From Flavobacterium gillisiae (GTDB lineage Bacteria > Bacteroidota > Bacteroidia > Flavobacteriales > Flavobacteriaceae), in the NCBI RefSeq assembly GCF_900107635.1, contig NZ_FNRD01000011.1:100868-164867 (forward strand): 64,000 nucleotides of DNA, given 5' to 3'. Below, piece after piece: positions 27,676 to 37,103 of the stretch. The notes beneath the pieces are model-generated. The model was not told where the DNA came from and made no database searches. It was given only the letters and a program-made list of their open reading frames with translations. The position numbers were made by a program, and so were the translations under genes. Position 1 is the first letter of the stretch. The number at the start of each line of letters is the position of its first letter.

Positions 27676-29250
27676 CTAGATATTTTTTTTGTCTTTTCTT
27701 TTTTTCCAAAAATACTCACCCACGAAAAAGGCTGCTAATGCAATTAAGAAATATTTAAAATACGATTGTGGTTGCCCTTCACCGCTAACGGTTGTGAAAA
27801 CTCTATCCCAGCGTATTTTATTCAATCCTTTTCCATTAGTATCCCAACTCAACCAGATGAATACTGGTTTTCCTACAATGTGATTTTCAGGTACAAAACC
27901 CCAATAACGGCTATCTTCAGAGTTGTGGCGGTTGTCACCCATCATCCAATAGTAATTTTGTTTGAAAGTATAATTGTTAACTACTTCACCATTTAATCTG
28001 ATTTCGTTTCCTGTGACTTTAAGATCGTTTTTATCTCCGTTATCATTCAATTCATAATCAGTGATAATTCTTTTGTAAAACGGTAAAGTCTCTGTGGTAA
28101 GCGCTACTGATTGTCCCTTTTGAGGAATGTAGATCGGACCAAAATTATCGCGGTTCCATTTATTTATGTGTGGGAATATCCCGCCTTCTGTTCCTTGAAA
28201 AATTTCTTGGGTAACAGCAGTTATTCCGGGAACATTGCGCAGTCTTGCTGCTCCTGCAGCTGTTAATGCTCTGAATAGTAAAGTGTCTTTTGAGGGGCCT
28301 TTATAACCAATGCCATCGGTTACGTCCATATCTTTTAATAGATATTCAAAATCAATAGGCGTTTTACCATCTAAGGCTACTGAATAAGAAAACTGAGGTT
28401 TTGCTCTTTCTGGCAGTTGTAGTACTTTACCATCTATATAAACAATACCATCTTTTATGGACAGGCTGTCTCCAGGAACTCCTACACATCGTTTTACATA
28501 GTTCGATTTTTTATCGATTGGTTTGATTACGCCAGGGCTTCCCTTTGCTTCAAAAAAGTAATGAACTGTATCCACAGGCCAGTTAAAAACGACAATGTCA
28601 GTACGTTTTATGTCTTCAATTCCGGGTAATCTTAAGTAAGGTATTTGCGGCCAGTTCAAGTAGGATTTAGTTTTAACAACGGGAATTGAATCATGAACCA
28701 TTGGCAATGCTACAGCAGTCATTGGTACTCTGGCTCCATAATTTACTTTACTAACAAATAGGAAATCTCCAATCAATAACGATTTTTCCAAAGACGATGT
28801 TGGAATAGTATAGGGCTGTACAAGATAAGTGTGAACCAAAGTAGCTACAATTATAGCGAACAGCAATGAACTAACAGTGTCTGCAGTTTTATTTTGAGGA
28901 TGGATACTTCTGTCGACAACGTAATCTAGTTTTTGAGTATAGTTAATGTAATAGATATAAAGGCCAAAAGTAATTATCCCTAAAAAAGTGTCTAAGGTTG
29001 ATTTTTTCCCAAAACTCCTTAATGTTTCGATCCAGATTACTGGAAACATAATTAGGTTTATGATTGGAATAAAAAGCAACAACGTCCACCAAGTAGGGCG
29101 TCCTATTATTTTCATTAATACAATAGCGTTGTAAACAGGAATTGCTGCTTCCCAACGTTTTCTGCCGGCAGCTTCATATAATTTCCAAGTTCCTAAAAAG
29201 TGAACTATTTGTACAAATAGGAAAAACACAAACCATTGATATATAGACAT
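27676..29250 (-). CDS. lepB: Signal peptidase I with N-terminal membrane domain
   Basis: The protein has 524 residues, much longer than the E. coli enzyme. An N-terminal block with three or four transmembrane helices (about 1-105, DUF5684-like) precedes the S26 peptidase. The catalytic box reads I-P-T-S-S-L-E-K-S, with Ser153 at the position of the usual P-S-x-S-M, and the general base is Lys253 in Y-V-K-R-C-V-G-V-P-G-D. G-D-N-R-H-N-S-E-D-S-R-Y-W-G follows near 450. It removes signal peptides from exported proteins, including the surface proteins of this window. Confidence 0.93.
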   Translation of the reverse strand: MSIYQWFVFFLFVQIVHFLGTWKLYEAAGRKRWEAAIPVYNAIVLMKIIGRPTWWTLLLFIPIINLIMFPVIWIETLRSFGKKSTLDTFLGIITFGLYIYYINYTQKLDYVVDRSIHPQNKTADTVSSLLFAIIVATLVHTYLVQPYTIPTSSLEKSLLIGDFLFVSKVNYGARVPMTAVALPMVHDSIPVVKTKSYLNWPQIPYLRLPGIEDIKRTDIVVFNWPVDTVHYFFEAKGSPGVIKPIDKKSNYVKRCVGVPGDSLSIKDGIVYIDGKVLQLPERAKPQFSYSVALDGKTPIDFEYLLKDMDVTDGIGYKGPSKDTLLFRALTAAGAARLRNVPGITAVTQEIFQGTEGGIFPHINKWNRDNFGPIYIPQKGQSVALTTETLPFYKRIITDYELNDNGDKNDLKVTGNEIRLNGEVVNNYTFKQNYYWMMGDNRHNSEDSRYWGFVPENHIVGKPVFIWLSWDTNGKGLNKIRWDRVFTTVSGEGQPQSYFKYFLIALAAFFVGEYFWKKRKDKKNI

Positions 29251-29314
29251 AGCTTAATTTTTTAGTTTTATAGGGCGGGAAGTTTAGTAAGTGTTCCCCA
29301 AAAGTGTATTTGAT

Positions 29315-30016
29315 TTATTTTAATTCTAAAACGTCTTTCATTGAGAAAACGCCATGTTTGCCTACAATCCATTCTGCTGTAATTACGGCTCCTAGAGCAA
29401 ATCCCTCACGATTGTGTGCCGTATGTTTTATCTCGATACTATCAACAGCTGAATTATAAGTTACCGTATGTGTTCCAGGAACAGTTCCAATTCTTTTTGC
29501 ATTAATATGAATTTGATCTGCTCTCGGTTCGTCTAAAGTCCAATTCGTGTAATTGCTATTTTCAATTACTCCTTTGGCTAATGAGATAGCAGTGCCGCTG
29601 GGAGCATCCAGTTTTTGAGTATGGTGAATTTCTTCCATTTCAATACTATAACTGTCCAGTTTAGCCATCATTTTAGCCAGATATTCGTTAATTTCAAAAA
29701 ATATATTAACTCCTAAGCTAAAGTTTGAACTGGATATGAAAGCACCGTTTTTAGCGGAACATAGCGCTACCATTTCGTCATAATGTTCCAGCCAACCCGT
29801 TGTGCCTGAAACTACAGGTACATTAGCAAGAAAACAATTTGAAATATTAGGTACAGCCGCAGTAGGAACGCTGAAATCTATGGCGACATCAGCAGTTGAA
29901 AGCCCATCGTAAGTGTTGTTTTCATCTTTCTTCAAAACAATCTCATGACCTCTTTCCTGTGCAATTCTCTCGATTACCTGACCCATTTTCCCGTATCCTA
30001 AAAGCGCAATTTTCAT
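29315..30016 (-). CDS. dapB: 4-hydroxy-tetrahydrodipicolinate reductase
   Basis: The protein has 233 residues, about 40 fewer than E. coli DapB, which is the usual Bacteroidota short form. The NAD(P)-binding motif G-Y-G-K-M-G and the catalytic segment E-E-I-H-H-T-Q-K-L-D-A-P-S-G-T are intact. It acts in the lysine and diaminopimelate pathway. It lies 64 bp upstream of lepB and 58 bp downstream of the DUF5683 gene. Confidence 0.95.
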   Translation of the reverse strand: MKIALLGYGKMGQVIERIAQERGHEIVLKKDENNTYDGLSTADVAIDFSVPTAAVPNISNCFLANVPVVSGTTGWLEHYDEMVALCSAKNGAFISSSNFSLGVNIFFEINEYLAKMMAKLDSYSIEMEEIHHTQKLDAPSGTAISLAKGVIENSNYTNWTLDEPRADQIHINAKRIGTVPGTHTVTYNSAVDSIEIKHTAHNREGFALGAVITAEWIVGKHGVFSMKDVLELK

Positions 30017-30050
30017 TTGGTGTTTATTTATAAATTAAAAATTCAGATGG

Positions 30051-30070
30051 TAAACGAGTTGTCTCGTTTA
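30051..30070 (-). other. Hairpin in the DUF5683-dapB gap
   Basis: A perfect 8-bp stem TAAACGAG/CTCGTTTA with a TTGT loop and no T-run. It could attenuate or process the parA-dapB transcript. Confidence 0.4.
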
Positions 30071-30074
30071 TGAT

Positions 30075-30635
30075 CTAAAAATTGTAATTAAAGGTTAGAC
30101 CTACATTTGTCTTTAATGTTACATCATTAGGATAAATTACAGGTCGTACTGATAAGTTTTCGTCCACATTAAACTGCAATAAGGCAGCGTCTACGTTAGC
30201 GTCGATAATGTTTAAAGCATAAAAAGCTACAACAAACAAGGCAGATAAATCGCGATTTCGTTGATAGAATTTTTGTCCGGCAATTAATCTGGAGTCATCT
30301 AGGTAGGAGTATTTGTCATCACTATATCCTTCAAGCCTACGTTTATAAGCATCTCTATATTGATGGTATTTTGTATTGCTATCTAAGTAGAAATATAGGC
30401 TAGTTCCAATAGCGCCGTAAACAAGAGGAATTTTCCAATATTTTTTATTATACGCCTGTCCTAAACCGGGTAAAACGGCAGAATAGAAAGCTGCCTTTGC
30501 CGGGGTAAGCGGATCTATATCGTTTGTCTTTACTGTGTCTTTAGCCACGAGAACAGCATCTGTTTTTACTTGAGCAAAAATAGTGGTGTGTCCTATAATA
30601 AAAAAGAACATTCCTATGTAAAGAAATTTATTCAC
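30075..30635 (-). CDS. DUF5683 family protein
   Basis: The protein has 186 residues. A signal peptide (about 1-21, ending A-Q) is followed by the DUF5683 signature A-A-F-Y-S-A-V-L-P-G-L-G-Q-A-Y-N-K-K-Y-W-K and a hydrophobic segment (about 70-85). The family is restricted mostly to Bacteroidota and has no assigned role. It overlaps the stop of parB by 1 bp, so it is part of the parA-parB transcript. Confidence 0.85.
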   Translation of the reverse strand: MNKFLYIGMFFFIIGHTTIFAQVKTDAVLVAKDTVKTNDIDPLTPAKAAFYSAVLPGLGQAYNKKYWKIPLVYGAIGTSLYFYLDSNTKYHQYRDAYKRRLEGYSDDKYSYLDDSRLIAGQKFYQRNRDLSALFVVAFYALNIIDANVDAALLQFNVDENLSVRPVIYPNDVTLKTNVGLTFNYNF

Positions 30636-31537
30636 TATCCTTTTATTATTTCCATGATTCTATTGAAGTCTTCTTCTGATTGAAATGGAATTGTAATCTT
30701 TCCTTTTCCGTTTCCGGCAACTTTTACATCTACTTTGGCTCCGAAATAATTAGTGAAAACCTTTTTCTGTGTTTCTTCAATTTCAAATCCTGATGATGAT
30801 TTCGCTTTGGTTGCTGGTTTTGGTTTTAAACTTTCCTGATAGTTTTTTACCAAAGCCTCTGTATCACGTACAGAAAGGTTTTGACTTACTATTTTTTGGT
30901 AAATATCAGTTTGAATGTCTAAATCTTCGATATTGATAATTGCACGACCATGCCCCATGCTGATAAAACCATCACGAATTCCTGTTTGGATAATCGGATC
31001 TAGTTTTAAAAGACGTAAATAGTTGGCAATAGTAGAACGTTTTTTTCCTACACGCTCGCTCATTTGTTCCTGAGTCAATTGAATTTCATCAATTAACCTT
31101 TGGTAAGACAGTGCAATTTCTATTGGATCTAAATCATGACGTTGAATATTTTCAACCAAAGCCATAACTAACGATTCATTGTCATTTGCAATACGAATGT
31201 ATGCAGGAACAGTTGTTAATCCCACTAGGGTAGAAGCGCGCAAACGGCGTTCCCCTGAAATCAACTGGTATTTATTGAATTCTAGTTTTCTAACAGTAAT
31301 AGGCTGTATCACTCCTAATTCTTTTATAGAAGTGGCAAGTTCTCTTAATGATTCTTCATTAAAATTACTACGGGGTTGAAAAGGATTTATCTCAATAGCA
31401 TCTATTTCAAGCTCAATAATATTACCTACAACTTTGTCGGCATTTTTATCGTTTACTGATTTAATATCGTTTTCCGGATCTTTTAGTAATGCAGATAATC
31501 CTCTGCCTAAGGCTTGTTTTTTTATTGCTTTTGCCAT
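30635..31537 (-). CDS. parB: Chromosome-partitioning protein ParB
   Basis: The protein has 300 residues. The N-terminus has the L-G-R-G-L-S-A-L-L motif that contacts ParA. Then comes the ParB/Srx CTP-binding domain with G-E-R-R-L-R-A, and a helix-turn-helix (T-Q-E-Q-M-S-E-R-V-G-K-K-R-S-T-I-A-N-Y-L). ParB binds parS sites and spreads to organise the origin region. No canonical parS was found in the window. It follows parA by 4 bp. Confidence 0.96.
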   Translation of the reverse strand: MAKAIKKQALGRGLSALLKDPENDIKSVNDKNADKVVGNIIELEIDAIEINPFQPRSNFNEESLRELATSIKELGVIQPITVRKLEFNKYQLISGERRLRASTLVGLTTVPAYIRIANDNESLVMALVENIQRHDLDPIEIALSYQRLIDEIQLTQEQMSERVGKKRSTIANYLRLLKLDPIIQTGIRDGFISMGHGRAIINIEDLDIQTDIYQKIVSQNLSVRDTEALVKNYQESLKPKPATKAKSSSGFEIEETQKKVFTNYFGAKVDVKVAGNGKGKITIPFQSEEDFNRIMEIIKG

Positions 31538-31541
31538 AAAA

Positions 31542-32309
31542 CTATTTGCTGTTTTTCTTTATAACTTCCTGCGCTAAATGTAAATAATTAGCAGCTCCTT
31601 TGCTGGTTGCGTCATAGTTGATGATGCTTTCTCCAAAACTAGGCGCTTCGCTCAATTTTACATTTCTTTGAATAATAGTGTCAAAAACCATATCGTTAAA
31701 ATGCTTTTGCACTTCTTCGACAACTTGATTCGATAAACGAAGTCGGGAGTCAAACATGGTTAATAATAATCCTTCGATATCTAAATCTGGATTGTGAATT
31801 TTTTGAATGCTTTTTATGGTATTTAGTAGTTTACCCAAACCTTCCAATGCAAAATACTCACATTGAATAGGGATAATTACTGAATCAGCTGCTGTTAATG
31901 CATTCAACGTAAGCAGTCCAAGAGAAGGCGCACAATCAATGATAATATAATCATAATCGTCTTTTACACTCTCTAGTGCTTTTTTAAGCATATATTCTCT
32001 ATTTTCCTTATCTACCAATTCGATTTCGATGGCAACAAGGTCAATATGTGATGGAATTACATCTACGTTTGGTGCTGAACATTTTATAATTGCCTCTCTG
32101 GGGGTATTGCTATGTTCCAGAATTTGGTATGTTCCGATTTCAACTTCGTCGACATTGATTCCTAATCCAGAACTCGCATTAGCTTGTGGATCAGCGTCTA
32201 TAAGTAATACTTTCTTTTCTAAAACTCCTAAGGAAGCGGCAAGATTTACAGATGTTGTAGTCTTTCCAACTCCTCCTTTTTGATTAGCAATCGCAATGAT
32301 TTTGCCCAT
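31542..32309 (-). CDS. parA: Chromosome-partitioning ATPase ParA
   Basis: The protein has 255 residues, the chromosomal (short, no N-terminal HTH) type. The deviant Walker A motif K-G-G-V-G-K-T-T is at residues 11-18, and the Walker B region I-I-I-D-C-A-P-S-L-G is present. It cycles between ATP-bound, DNA-bound and free forms to move ParB-parS complexes. It is the first gene of the parA-parB-DUF5683-dapB-lepB-wbqC block. Confidence 0.96.
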   Translation of the reverse strand: MGKIIAIANQKGGVGKTTTSVNLAASLGVLEKKVLLIDADPQANASSGLGINVDEVEIGTYQILEHSNTPREAIIKCSAPNVDVIPSHIDLVAIEIELVDKENREYMLKKALESVKDDYDYIIIDCAPSLGLLTLNALTAADSVIIPIQCEYFALEGLGKLLNTIKSIQKIHNPDLDIEGLLLTMFDSRLRLSNQVVEEVQKHFNDMVFDTIIQRNVKLSEAPSFGESIINYDATSKGAANYLHLAQEVIKKNSK

Positions 32310-32712
32310 TTATTTTATAAATTTTGAACCGTAAAAATACAATTTATTATGGTTTCTAAAAATCTATTTTGTTAACATTTGTTAAAGCTTGATTAGGGGC
32401 GTATTGCTGTGTTTTATTATGTGCTTCTTAATTTTTATTTCAGGAATTTTTTGGATTGTCAACGAGGTCAGCTTGATGGGCTGATTATAGAGTTTGAATT
32501 TGGAGTTCTGACTGTTTTGTTAGTTTATACTGAGGCGCGCTATGGCTGTTTATAGGTCATTTAATACTGAGTTTAGAGAAAGAGATTTTTTTTTGTGGCG
32601 ATAGATTTATGAAGAAGGAGGCTAAACTGCAAAAGATGAAGTCGATGTGGGTAATAATGTCACAGCGTTCTTTTTTTACAATTGTTTTTTATTTCTTATT
32701 TTTCAAATAGTG

Positions 32713-32742
32713 TTGTTTAAGCAAAAAATAGTTTTATATTTG
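32713..32742 (+). promoter_or_regulatory. Promoter of tRNA-Pro
   Basis: TTG at 32713-32715 and TATATTTG at 32735-32742 are spaced by 19 bp, an exact fit to the Bacteroidota promoter consensus. The mature tRNA begins 10 bp later. The 385 bp before it (32328-32712) hold no gene that I can see. Confidence 0.82.
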
Positions 32743-32752
32743 TACTCGCTTT

Positions 32753-32827
32753 CGGGGTGTAGCGTAGCTCGGTTATCGCGCCTGCTTTGGGAGCAGGAGG
32801 CCGCAGGTTCGAATCCTGCCACCCCGA
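32753..32827 (+). tRNA. tRNA-Pro (anticodon TGG)
   Basis: A 75-nt cloverleaf. The acceptor stem is CGGGGTG/CACCCCG with discriminator A at 32827. The anticodon stem CCTGC/GCAGG encloses the loop TTTGGGA, so the anticodon is TGG (32788-32790). The T arm carries GGTTCGAATCC. CCA is not encoded. Confidence 0.97.
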
Positions 32828-32830
32828 CTA

Positions 32831-32862
32831 AAACCTTCTTGTGAACCAAGAAGGTTTTTTTT
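32831..32862 (+). terminator. Terminator of tRNA-Pro
   Basis: A perfect 11-bp stem (32831-32841 with 32847-32857) and a run of eight T. It lies 3 bp after the tRNA 3' end. Confidence 0.92.
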
Positions 32863-33631
32863 TATGTCTAATAATTTCCAATCTGATTTCGAAATAGTTG
32901 TTGTATTGAGATGTCGATTGAAAATCAGGAAGGTTGTAGGTTCGACTTTGTGTTTTTAGTGTAAACTCTGTCATTTCTAGATTTTAGTAAATAATTTAAT
33001 AGTAAAGCTTGATGATCATATGATTGTCAAGCTTTATTGTTTTAGGGCAATCATTCGGTTTTTAAAGTAAAGCCGAGTAAATGCTTTGAATGTCTTTTGG
33101 AATTTATGGTTAGAGTTTGCTACTGCGGAAAACGTAAAAAGGCCATCTTCTTGTTAATCTGACGATAGCCGTGCAAATTTTTTATTAAAGCAAGAGTCTA
33201 TTATTTCAGAATGGCGTATAAAGCATGATGATTTGACGTTTTTTAGTGGTGACACACAAATAAGTCGTTATGTATTATGAATATATCGGTTTGGCTTTCT
33301 GAAGCTAGTCAAGAATGTGGTTGGGAAAGAAACTGTGTTGGCTTCGATGTCTTAGAAAAAAAATATATTTTTAATGGTGGTATTGAATACGATTTACGCT
33401 AATTGATGGGGTCAAGTCTCATGTTTACTATGTAAAATTGGTGTTACGTTATTCGGTGTGGAAGAAGTTTGCTACTGTTTGGGAGTGTATTTCTATTTTT
33501 GTAAAGATAAAGAATCCTGCCACTGCTCTGTTTTTACCGGAGTTGGATTCTGAATTTAATACGTTCATCTTCAATGGAGGGAATTGAAATTTTATTGTGA
33601 ACATGTGTTTTTTTAGTAAAAACAAATATTT
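32863..33631. other. Gene-poor stretch with possible decayed coding remnants
   Basis: There is no convincing gene in these 770 bp. A 41-codon frame (33277-33402, M-N-I-S-V-W) is followed in the next frame by a stop-free stretch to 33587 (S-H-V-Y-Y-V-K-L ... N-G-G-N), which looks like one short gene broken by a frameshift near 33390-33400. I do not recognise the protein. Confidence 0.35.
33277..33587 (+). pseudogene. Possible frameshifted short gene remnant
   Basis: The first part encodes 41 residues from ATG 33277 to TAA 33402. The second part, one frame away, runs open across the junction (L-I-D-G-V-K-S-H-V-Y-Y) and ends at TGA 33585-33587. Joined, they would give about 100 residues with ordinary amino-acid composition. 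There is no recognisable domain, and chance open frames of this length are possible. Confidence 0.25.
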
Positions 33632-33645
33632 AGCGTACGTTCGCT
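33632..33645. promoter_or_regulatory. Candidate operator upstream of aceB
   Basis: AGCGTACGTTCGCT is a 14-bp palindrome with one mismatched pair, 51 bp upstream of the malate synthase ATG. It is GC-rich against a very AT-rich background. No regulator gene is adjacent. Confidence 0.35.
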
Positions 33646-33695
33646 TGTTTTATTAAAAACTTTGTTATACTATTGCATTATAAATATATAACAAC

Positions 33696-35294
33696 ATGGA
33701 AAGCACCTATTTAAAACAATCTAAAATTAACTTTTCTAAAGAGGTTAATAATTACTATCCAGAAATTTTAACTGATGAAGCATTAATTTTTATTACTGCT
33801 CTTCATGAAAAATTTAATCCAGAAAGATTATCTCTGTTAGAAAGTCGTGTAATTCAACAAAAGGTTTTTGATGAAGGTAAATTTCCAATATTTCCTACTG
33901 AGACTAAATCGATAAGAGATGGAAACTGGACTGCTGGCAACATTCCGCATGACTTACAAGATAGACGTGTAGAGATTACAGGCCCAGTTGATAAAAAAAT
34001 GATTATCAATGCTTTGAATTCAGGAGCCAAAACATTTATGGCAGATTTAGAAGATAGTAATGCTCCTACATGGAAAAATGCTATTGAAGGTCAGCAAAAC
34101 CTAATAGATGCTAATAAAAAAACAATTTCTTTAGTTGATACAAAACGCAATAAATCATATACATTAAATCCAGAAACGGCTGTTTTATTGGTTAGACCAA
34201 GAGGTTTGCATTTAGATGAAAGACATATTATCATTAACAATGAAAAAGCCTCTGGTAGTTTAGTTGATTTTGGTTTGTATGTATTCCATAACACACAAAC
34301 AATGCTGCAAAATGGAACTGCACCGTATTTCTACTTACCAAAATTAGAGCATTATTTAGAAGCGCGTTGGTGGAACAAAGTATTTGAATTTGCTCAAGAG
34401 TATTTAGAAGTGCCAAACGGAACTTTTAAAGCAACTGTTTTGGTAGAAACCATTACAGCTAGTTTTCAACTTGACGAAATAATTTTCGAACTAAAAGATC
34501 ATATTGTTGGTTTAAACTGTGGTCGTTGGGATTATATTTTTTCTTACATCAAAAAATTCAGAAACCATCCAAATTTTGTAGTTCCAAATCGCGATCAAGT
34601 CACTATGACAACTCCATTTATGGATGCGTATTCAAAGTTAGTAATTCAACGTTGTCACAAAAGAGGAATACTTGCTATAGGCGGAATGGCTGCGCAAATT
34701 CCGATTAAAAATGATGAAAAAGCGAATGCTGCTGCTTTAGAAAAGGTAAGAACAGATAAGGAACGTGAAGTGAAAAATGGGCATGATGGTACTTGGGTTG
34801 CACATCCTGCACTAGTAGCAGTTGCTATGGCAGAATTCAACAAATACATGCCAACAGCGAATCAATTACATGTGACACGTGACGATGTAAATATAACGGA
34901 ACAAGATTTAGTCGAAATACCTAAAGGAACTGTAACAGAAGATGGAATTAGAAAAAACATTAATGTTGGTATTTTATATACAGAAGCTTGGCTAAGAGGT
35001 CATGGTGCAGTAGCTCTTTATAATCTAATGGAAGATGCTGCAACAGCCGAAATTTCTAGAACTCAAGTGTGGCAATGGCTACATAATGAGGTTGTTATAG
35101 AAGACGGACGAACTTTTGATAGGAAGTTATACGAAGCTATTTTTGATGATGAGATAGAAAAACTCATCACTGAATTTGGTGAAGAGAACATAAAGAATAG
35201 CAAGTTTGAATTAGCTATTGAACTATTTAATAAACTAGTAATCTCAGAAGTGTTTGAAGAATTTTTAACACTACCAGCATACCAATATATTTAA
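33696..35294 (+). CDS. aceB: Malate synthase A
   Basis: The protein has 532 residues, type A length. Family blocks include R-P-R-G-L-H-L-D-E, the segment G-L-N-C-G-R-W-D-Y-I-F-S and M-T-T-P-F-M-D-A-Y, with the catalytic Arg and metal-binding Glu/Asp in the usual places. It condenses glyoxylate with acetyl-CoA to malate, the second step of the glyoxylate bypass. It is the first gene of the glyoxylate cluster, 86 bp upstream of aceA. Confidence 0.96.
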   Translation: MESTYLKQSKINFSKEVNNYYPEILTDEALIFITALHEKFNPERLSLLESRVIQQKVFDEGKFPIFPTETKSIRDGNWTAGNIPHDLQDRRVEITGPVDKKMIINALNSGAKTFMADLEDSNAPTWKNAIEGQQNLIDANKKTISLVDTKRNKSYTLNPETAVLLVRPRGLHLDERHIIINNEKASGSLVDFGLYVFHNTQTMLQNGTAPYFYLPKLEHYLEARWWNKVFEFAQEYLEVPNGTFKATVLVETITASFQLDEIIFELKDHIVGLNCGRWDYIFSYIKKFRNHPNFVVPNRDQVTMTTPFMDAYSKLVIQRCHKRGILAIGGMAAQIPIKNDEKANAAALEKVRTDKEREVKNGHDGTWVAHPALVAVAMAEFNKYMPTANQLHVTRDDVNITEQDLVEIPKGTVTEDGIRKNINVGILYTEAWLRGHGAVALYNLMEDAATAEISRTQVWQWLHNEVVIEDGRTFDRKLYEAIFDDEIEKLITEFGEENIKNSKFELAIELFNKLVISEVFEEFLTLPAYQYI

Positions 35295-35302
35295 AAAAAA
35301 AT

Positions 35303-35333
35303 GTCTCGCAACTACTGGAATAGTTTACGAGAC
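35303..35333 (+). other. Intercistronic hairpin between aceB and aceA
   Basis: GTCTCG pairs with CGAGAC, and inner AACT pairs with AGTT, with a small bulge. No T-run follows, so it is more likely an mRNA-stability or processing element than a terminator. Confidence 0.5.
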
Positions 35334-35379
35334 GTAATTATCAAAATCTAGAAAATCTTAATAATAAAAAAACAAAATT

Positions 35380-37005
35380 ATGAAAAATTTAGAACAAAGT
35401 AACTATAGTTCTGCATTACAAACTGTAATTGATCTTAAAGCAAAGTACGGAAGTACATGGAATGCCATAAACCCGGAAAGCGCAGCTAGAATGGTTACTC
35501 AAAATCGCTTTAAAACAGGTTTAGACATCGCTAAATATACAGCTGCTATTATGAGAAAAGATATGGCAGAATATGATGCAGATGCATCTAATTATACACA
35601 ATCGCTAGGTTCTTGGCATGGTTTTGTTGCTCAACAAAATATGATAGCCGTTAAAAAGCATCATAAAACGACTAGCAAAAGTTATATCTATTTATCAGGT
35701 TGGATGGTTGCTGCATTACGTTCGGAATTTGGGCCGTTGCCAGATCAATCTATGCACGAAAAAACTACTGTTCCTGCTTTAATAAAAGAAATTTATGATT
35801 TCTTGCGTCAAGCAGATGCAATTGAGTTAAATGATTTATTCAGAAGACTTGAAAAAGGCGAAAATGTACAAGATCAAATTGATAATTTTGAAACACATAT
35901 AGTTCCTATTATTGCTGATATTGATGCAGGTTTTGGAAACGAAGAAGCGACTTACTTGCTAACAAAAAAAATGATTGAGGCTGGTGCATGTGCAATCCAA
36001 ATTGAAAACCAAGTTTCTGATGCTAAACAATGTGGTCATCAAGATGGAAAAGTTACTGTGCCGCATGAAGATTTTATCGCTAAAATTAATGCTATTCGTT
36101 ATGCCTTTTTAGAATTAGGAGTAGATGATGGAATTATTGTTGCAAGAACAGATTCTGAAGGAGCAAGTTTAACTCAAAAGTTACCAGTTAGCACTGAAGC
36201 GGGAGATTTAGCTTCTCAATATTTAGCTTTTGTAGAAGCAGAAGAAATCGCGATTAATGATGCTAAAGAAGACGATGTTCTTCTTAAAAGAAATGGAAAA
36301 TTAGTACGTCCTGTGAGATTGCCAAACGGTTTGTACCAATTTAAAGAGGGTTCGAATATCGATAGAGTTGTTTTAGATTGTATTACAAGTCTACAAAATG
36401 GAGCCGATCTTTTATGGATTGAAACTCCAACACCAAATGTGAAGCAAATTGCTCATATGGTAAACAGAATTAGAGAAGTGGTACCAACTGCGAAATTGGT
36501 TTACAATAACTCTCCTTCTTTTAACTGGACTTTGAATTTCCGTAATCAAGCTTATGATGAAATGCTTGCAGAAGGTGAAAACATGACAGCTTACGATAGA
36601 AATAATTTAATGGACGTACAATATGATAATTCGGAATTGTGTCATCGTGCAGATGATAAAATTAGGACGTTCCAATTAGATAGTTCAAAAGAAGCTGGAA
36701 TTTTCCATCACTTAATTACATTGCCAACATATCATACTACAGCACTTCACATGAATGATTTAACTCAAGGTTATTTTGGTAAAGAAGGCATGTTAGCTTA
36801 TGTTAAAGGAGTTCAAAGACAAGAAATTCGTAAAGGTGTTGCTTGTGTAAAACATCAAAGAATGGCAGGATCAAACCTAGGTGATGATCATAAAACATTC
36901 TTTGCTGGAGACAAAGCTTTAAAAGCGGATGGAGCTAAAAATACTAGTGATCAGTTTGAAAGTAAAAAAACAGAGCAAAAAAGAGAATTAGTATTAGAAA
37001 AATAA
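35380..37005 (+). CDS. aceA: Isocitrate lyase
   Basis: The protein has 541 residues, longer than the E. coli enzyme (434) and matching the long bacterial form. The catalytic motif reads K-Q-C-G-H (216-220, Cys218) where K-K-C-G-H is standard. The D-I-D-A-G-F-G-N metal region and N-N-S-P-S-F-N-W are intact. It splits isocitrate into glyoxylate and succinate. A C-terminal charged tail ends the protein. A terminator follows. Confidence 0.95.
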   Translation: MKNLEQSNYSSALQTVIDLKAKYGSTWNAINPESAARMVTQNRFKTGLDIAKYTAAIMRKDMAEYDADASNYTQSLGSWHGFVAQQNMIAVKKHHKTTSKSYIYLSGWMVAALRSEFGPLPDQSMHEKTTVPALIKEIYDFLRQADAIELNDLFRRLEKGENVQDQIDNFETHIVPIIADIDAGFGNEEATYLLTKKMIEAGACAIQIENQVSDAKQCGHQDGKVTVPHEDFIAKINAIRYAFLELGVDDGIIVARTDSEGASLTQKLPVSTEAGDLASQYLAFVEAEEIAINDAKEDDVLLKRNGKLVRPVRLPNGLYQFKEGSNIDRVVLDCITSLQNGADLLWIETPTPNVKQIAHMVNRIREVVPTAKLVYNNSPSFNWTLNFRNQAYDEMLAEGENMTAYDRNNLMDVQYDNSELCHRADDKIRTFQLDSSKEAGIFHHLITLPTYHTTALHMNDLTQGYFGKEGMLAYVKGVQRQEIRKGVACVKHQRMAGSNLGDDHKTFFAGDKALKADGAKNTSDQFESKKTEQKRELVLEK

Positions 37006-37026
37006 TATTTTATTCTATCTTACAGA

Positions 37027-37055
37027 TAAAGGCAACATGTACGCATGTTGCCTTT
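37027..37055 (+). terminator. Terminator after aceA
   Basis: A perfect 12-bp stem AAAGGCAACATG/CATGTTGCCTTT with a TACG loop and a short T-run. It suggests that rraA and the aminotransferase get less or separate transcription. Confidence 0.85.
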
Positions 37056-37103
37056 TTAAATTTAGTTAATTAAAACAATTTCCTTAAATAATTACTTGCA
37101 AAT

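Noticed and set aside
32647..32844. 65-codon plus-strand open frame across tRNA-Pro
   Set aside because: It runs through the tRNA gene and its promoter, so it is a chance frame.
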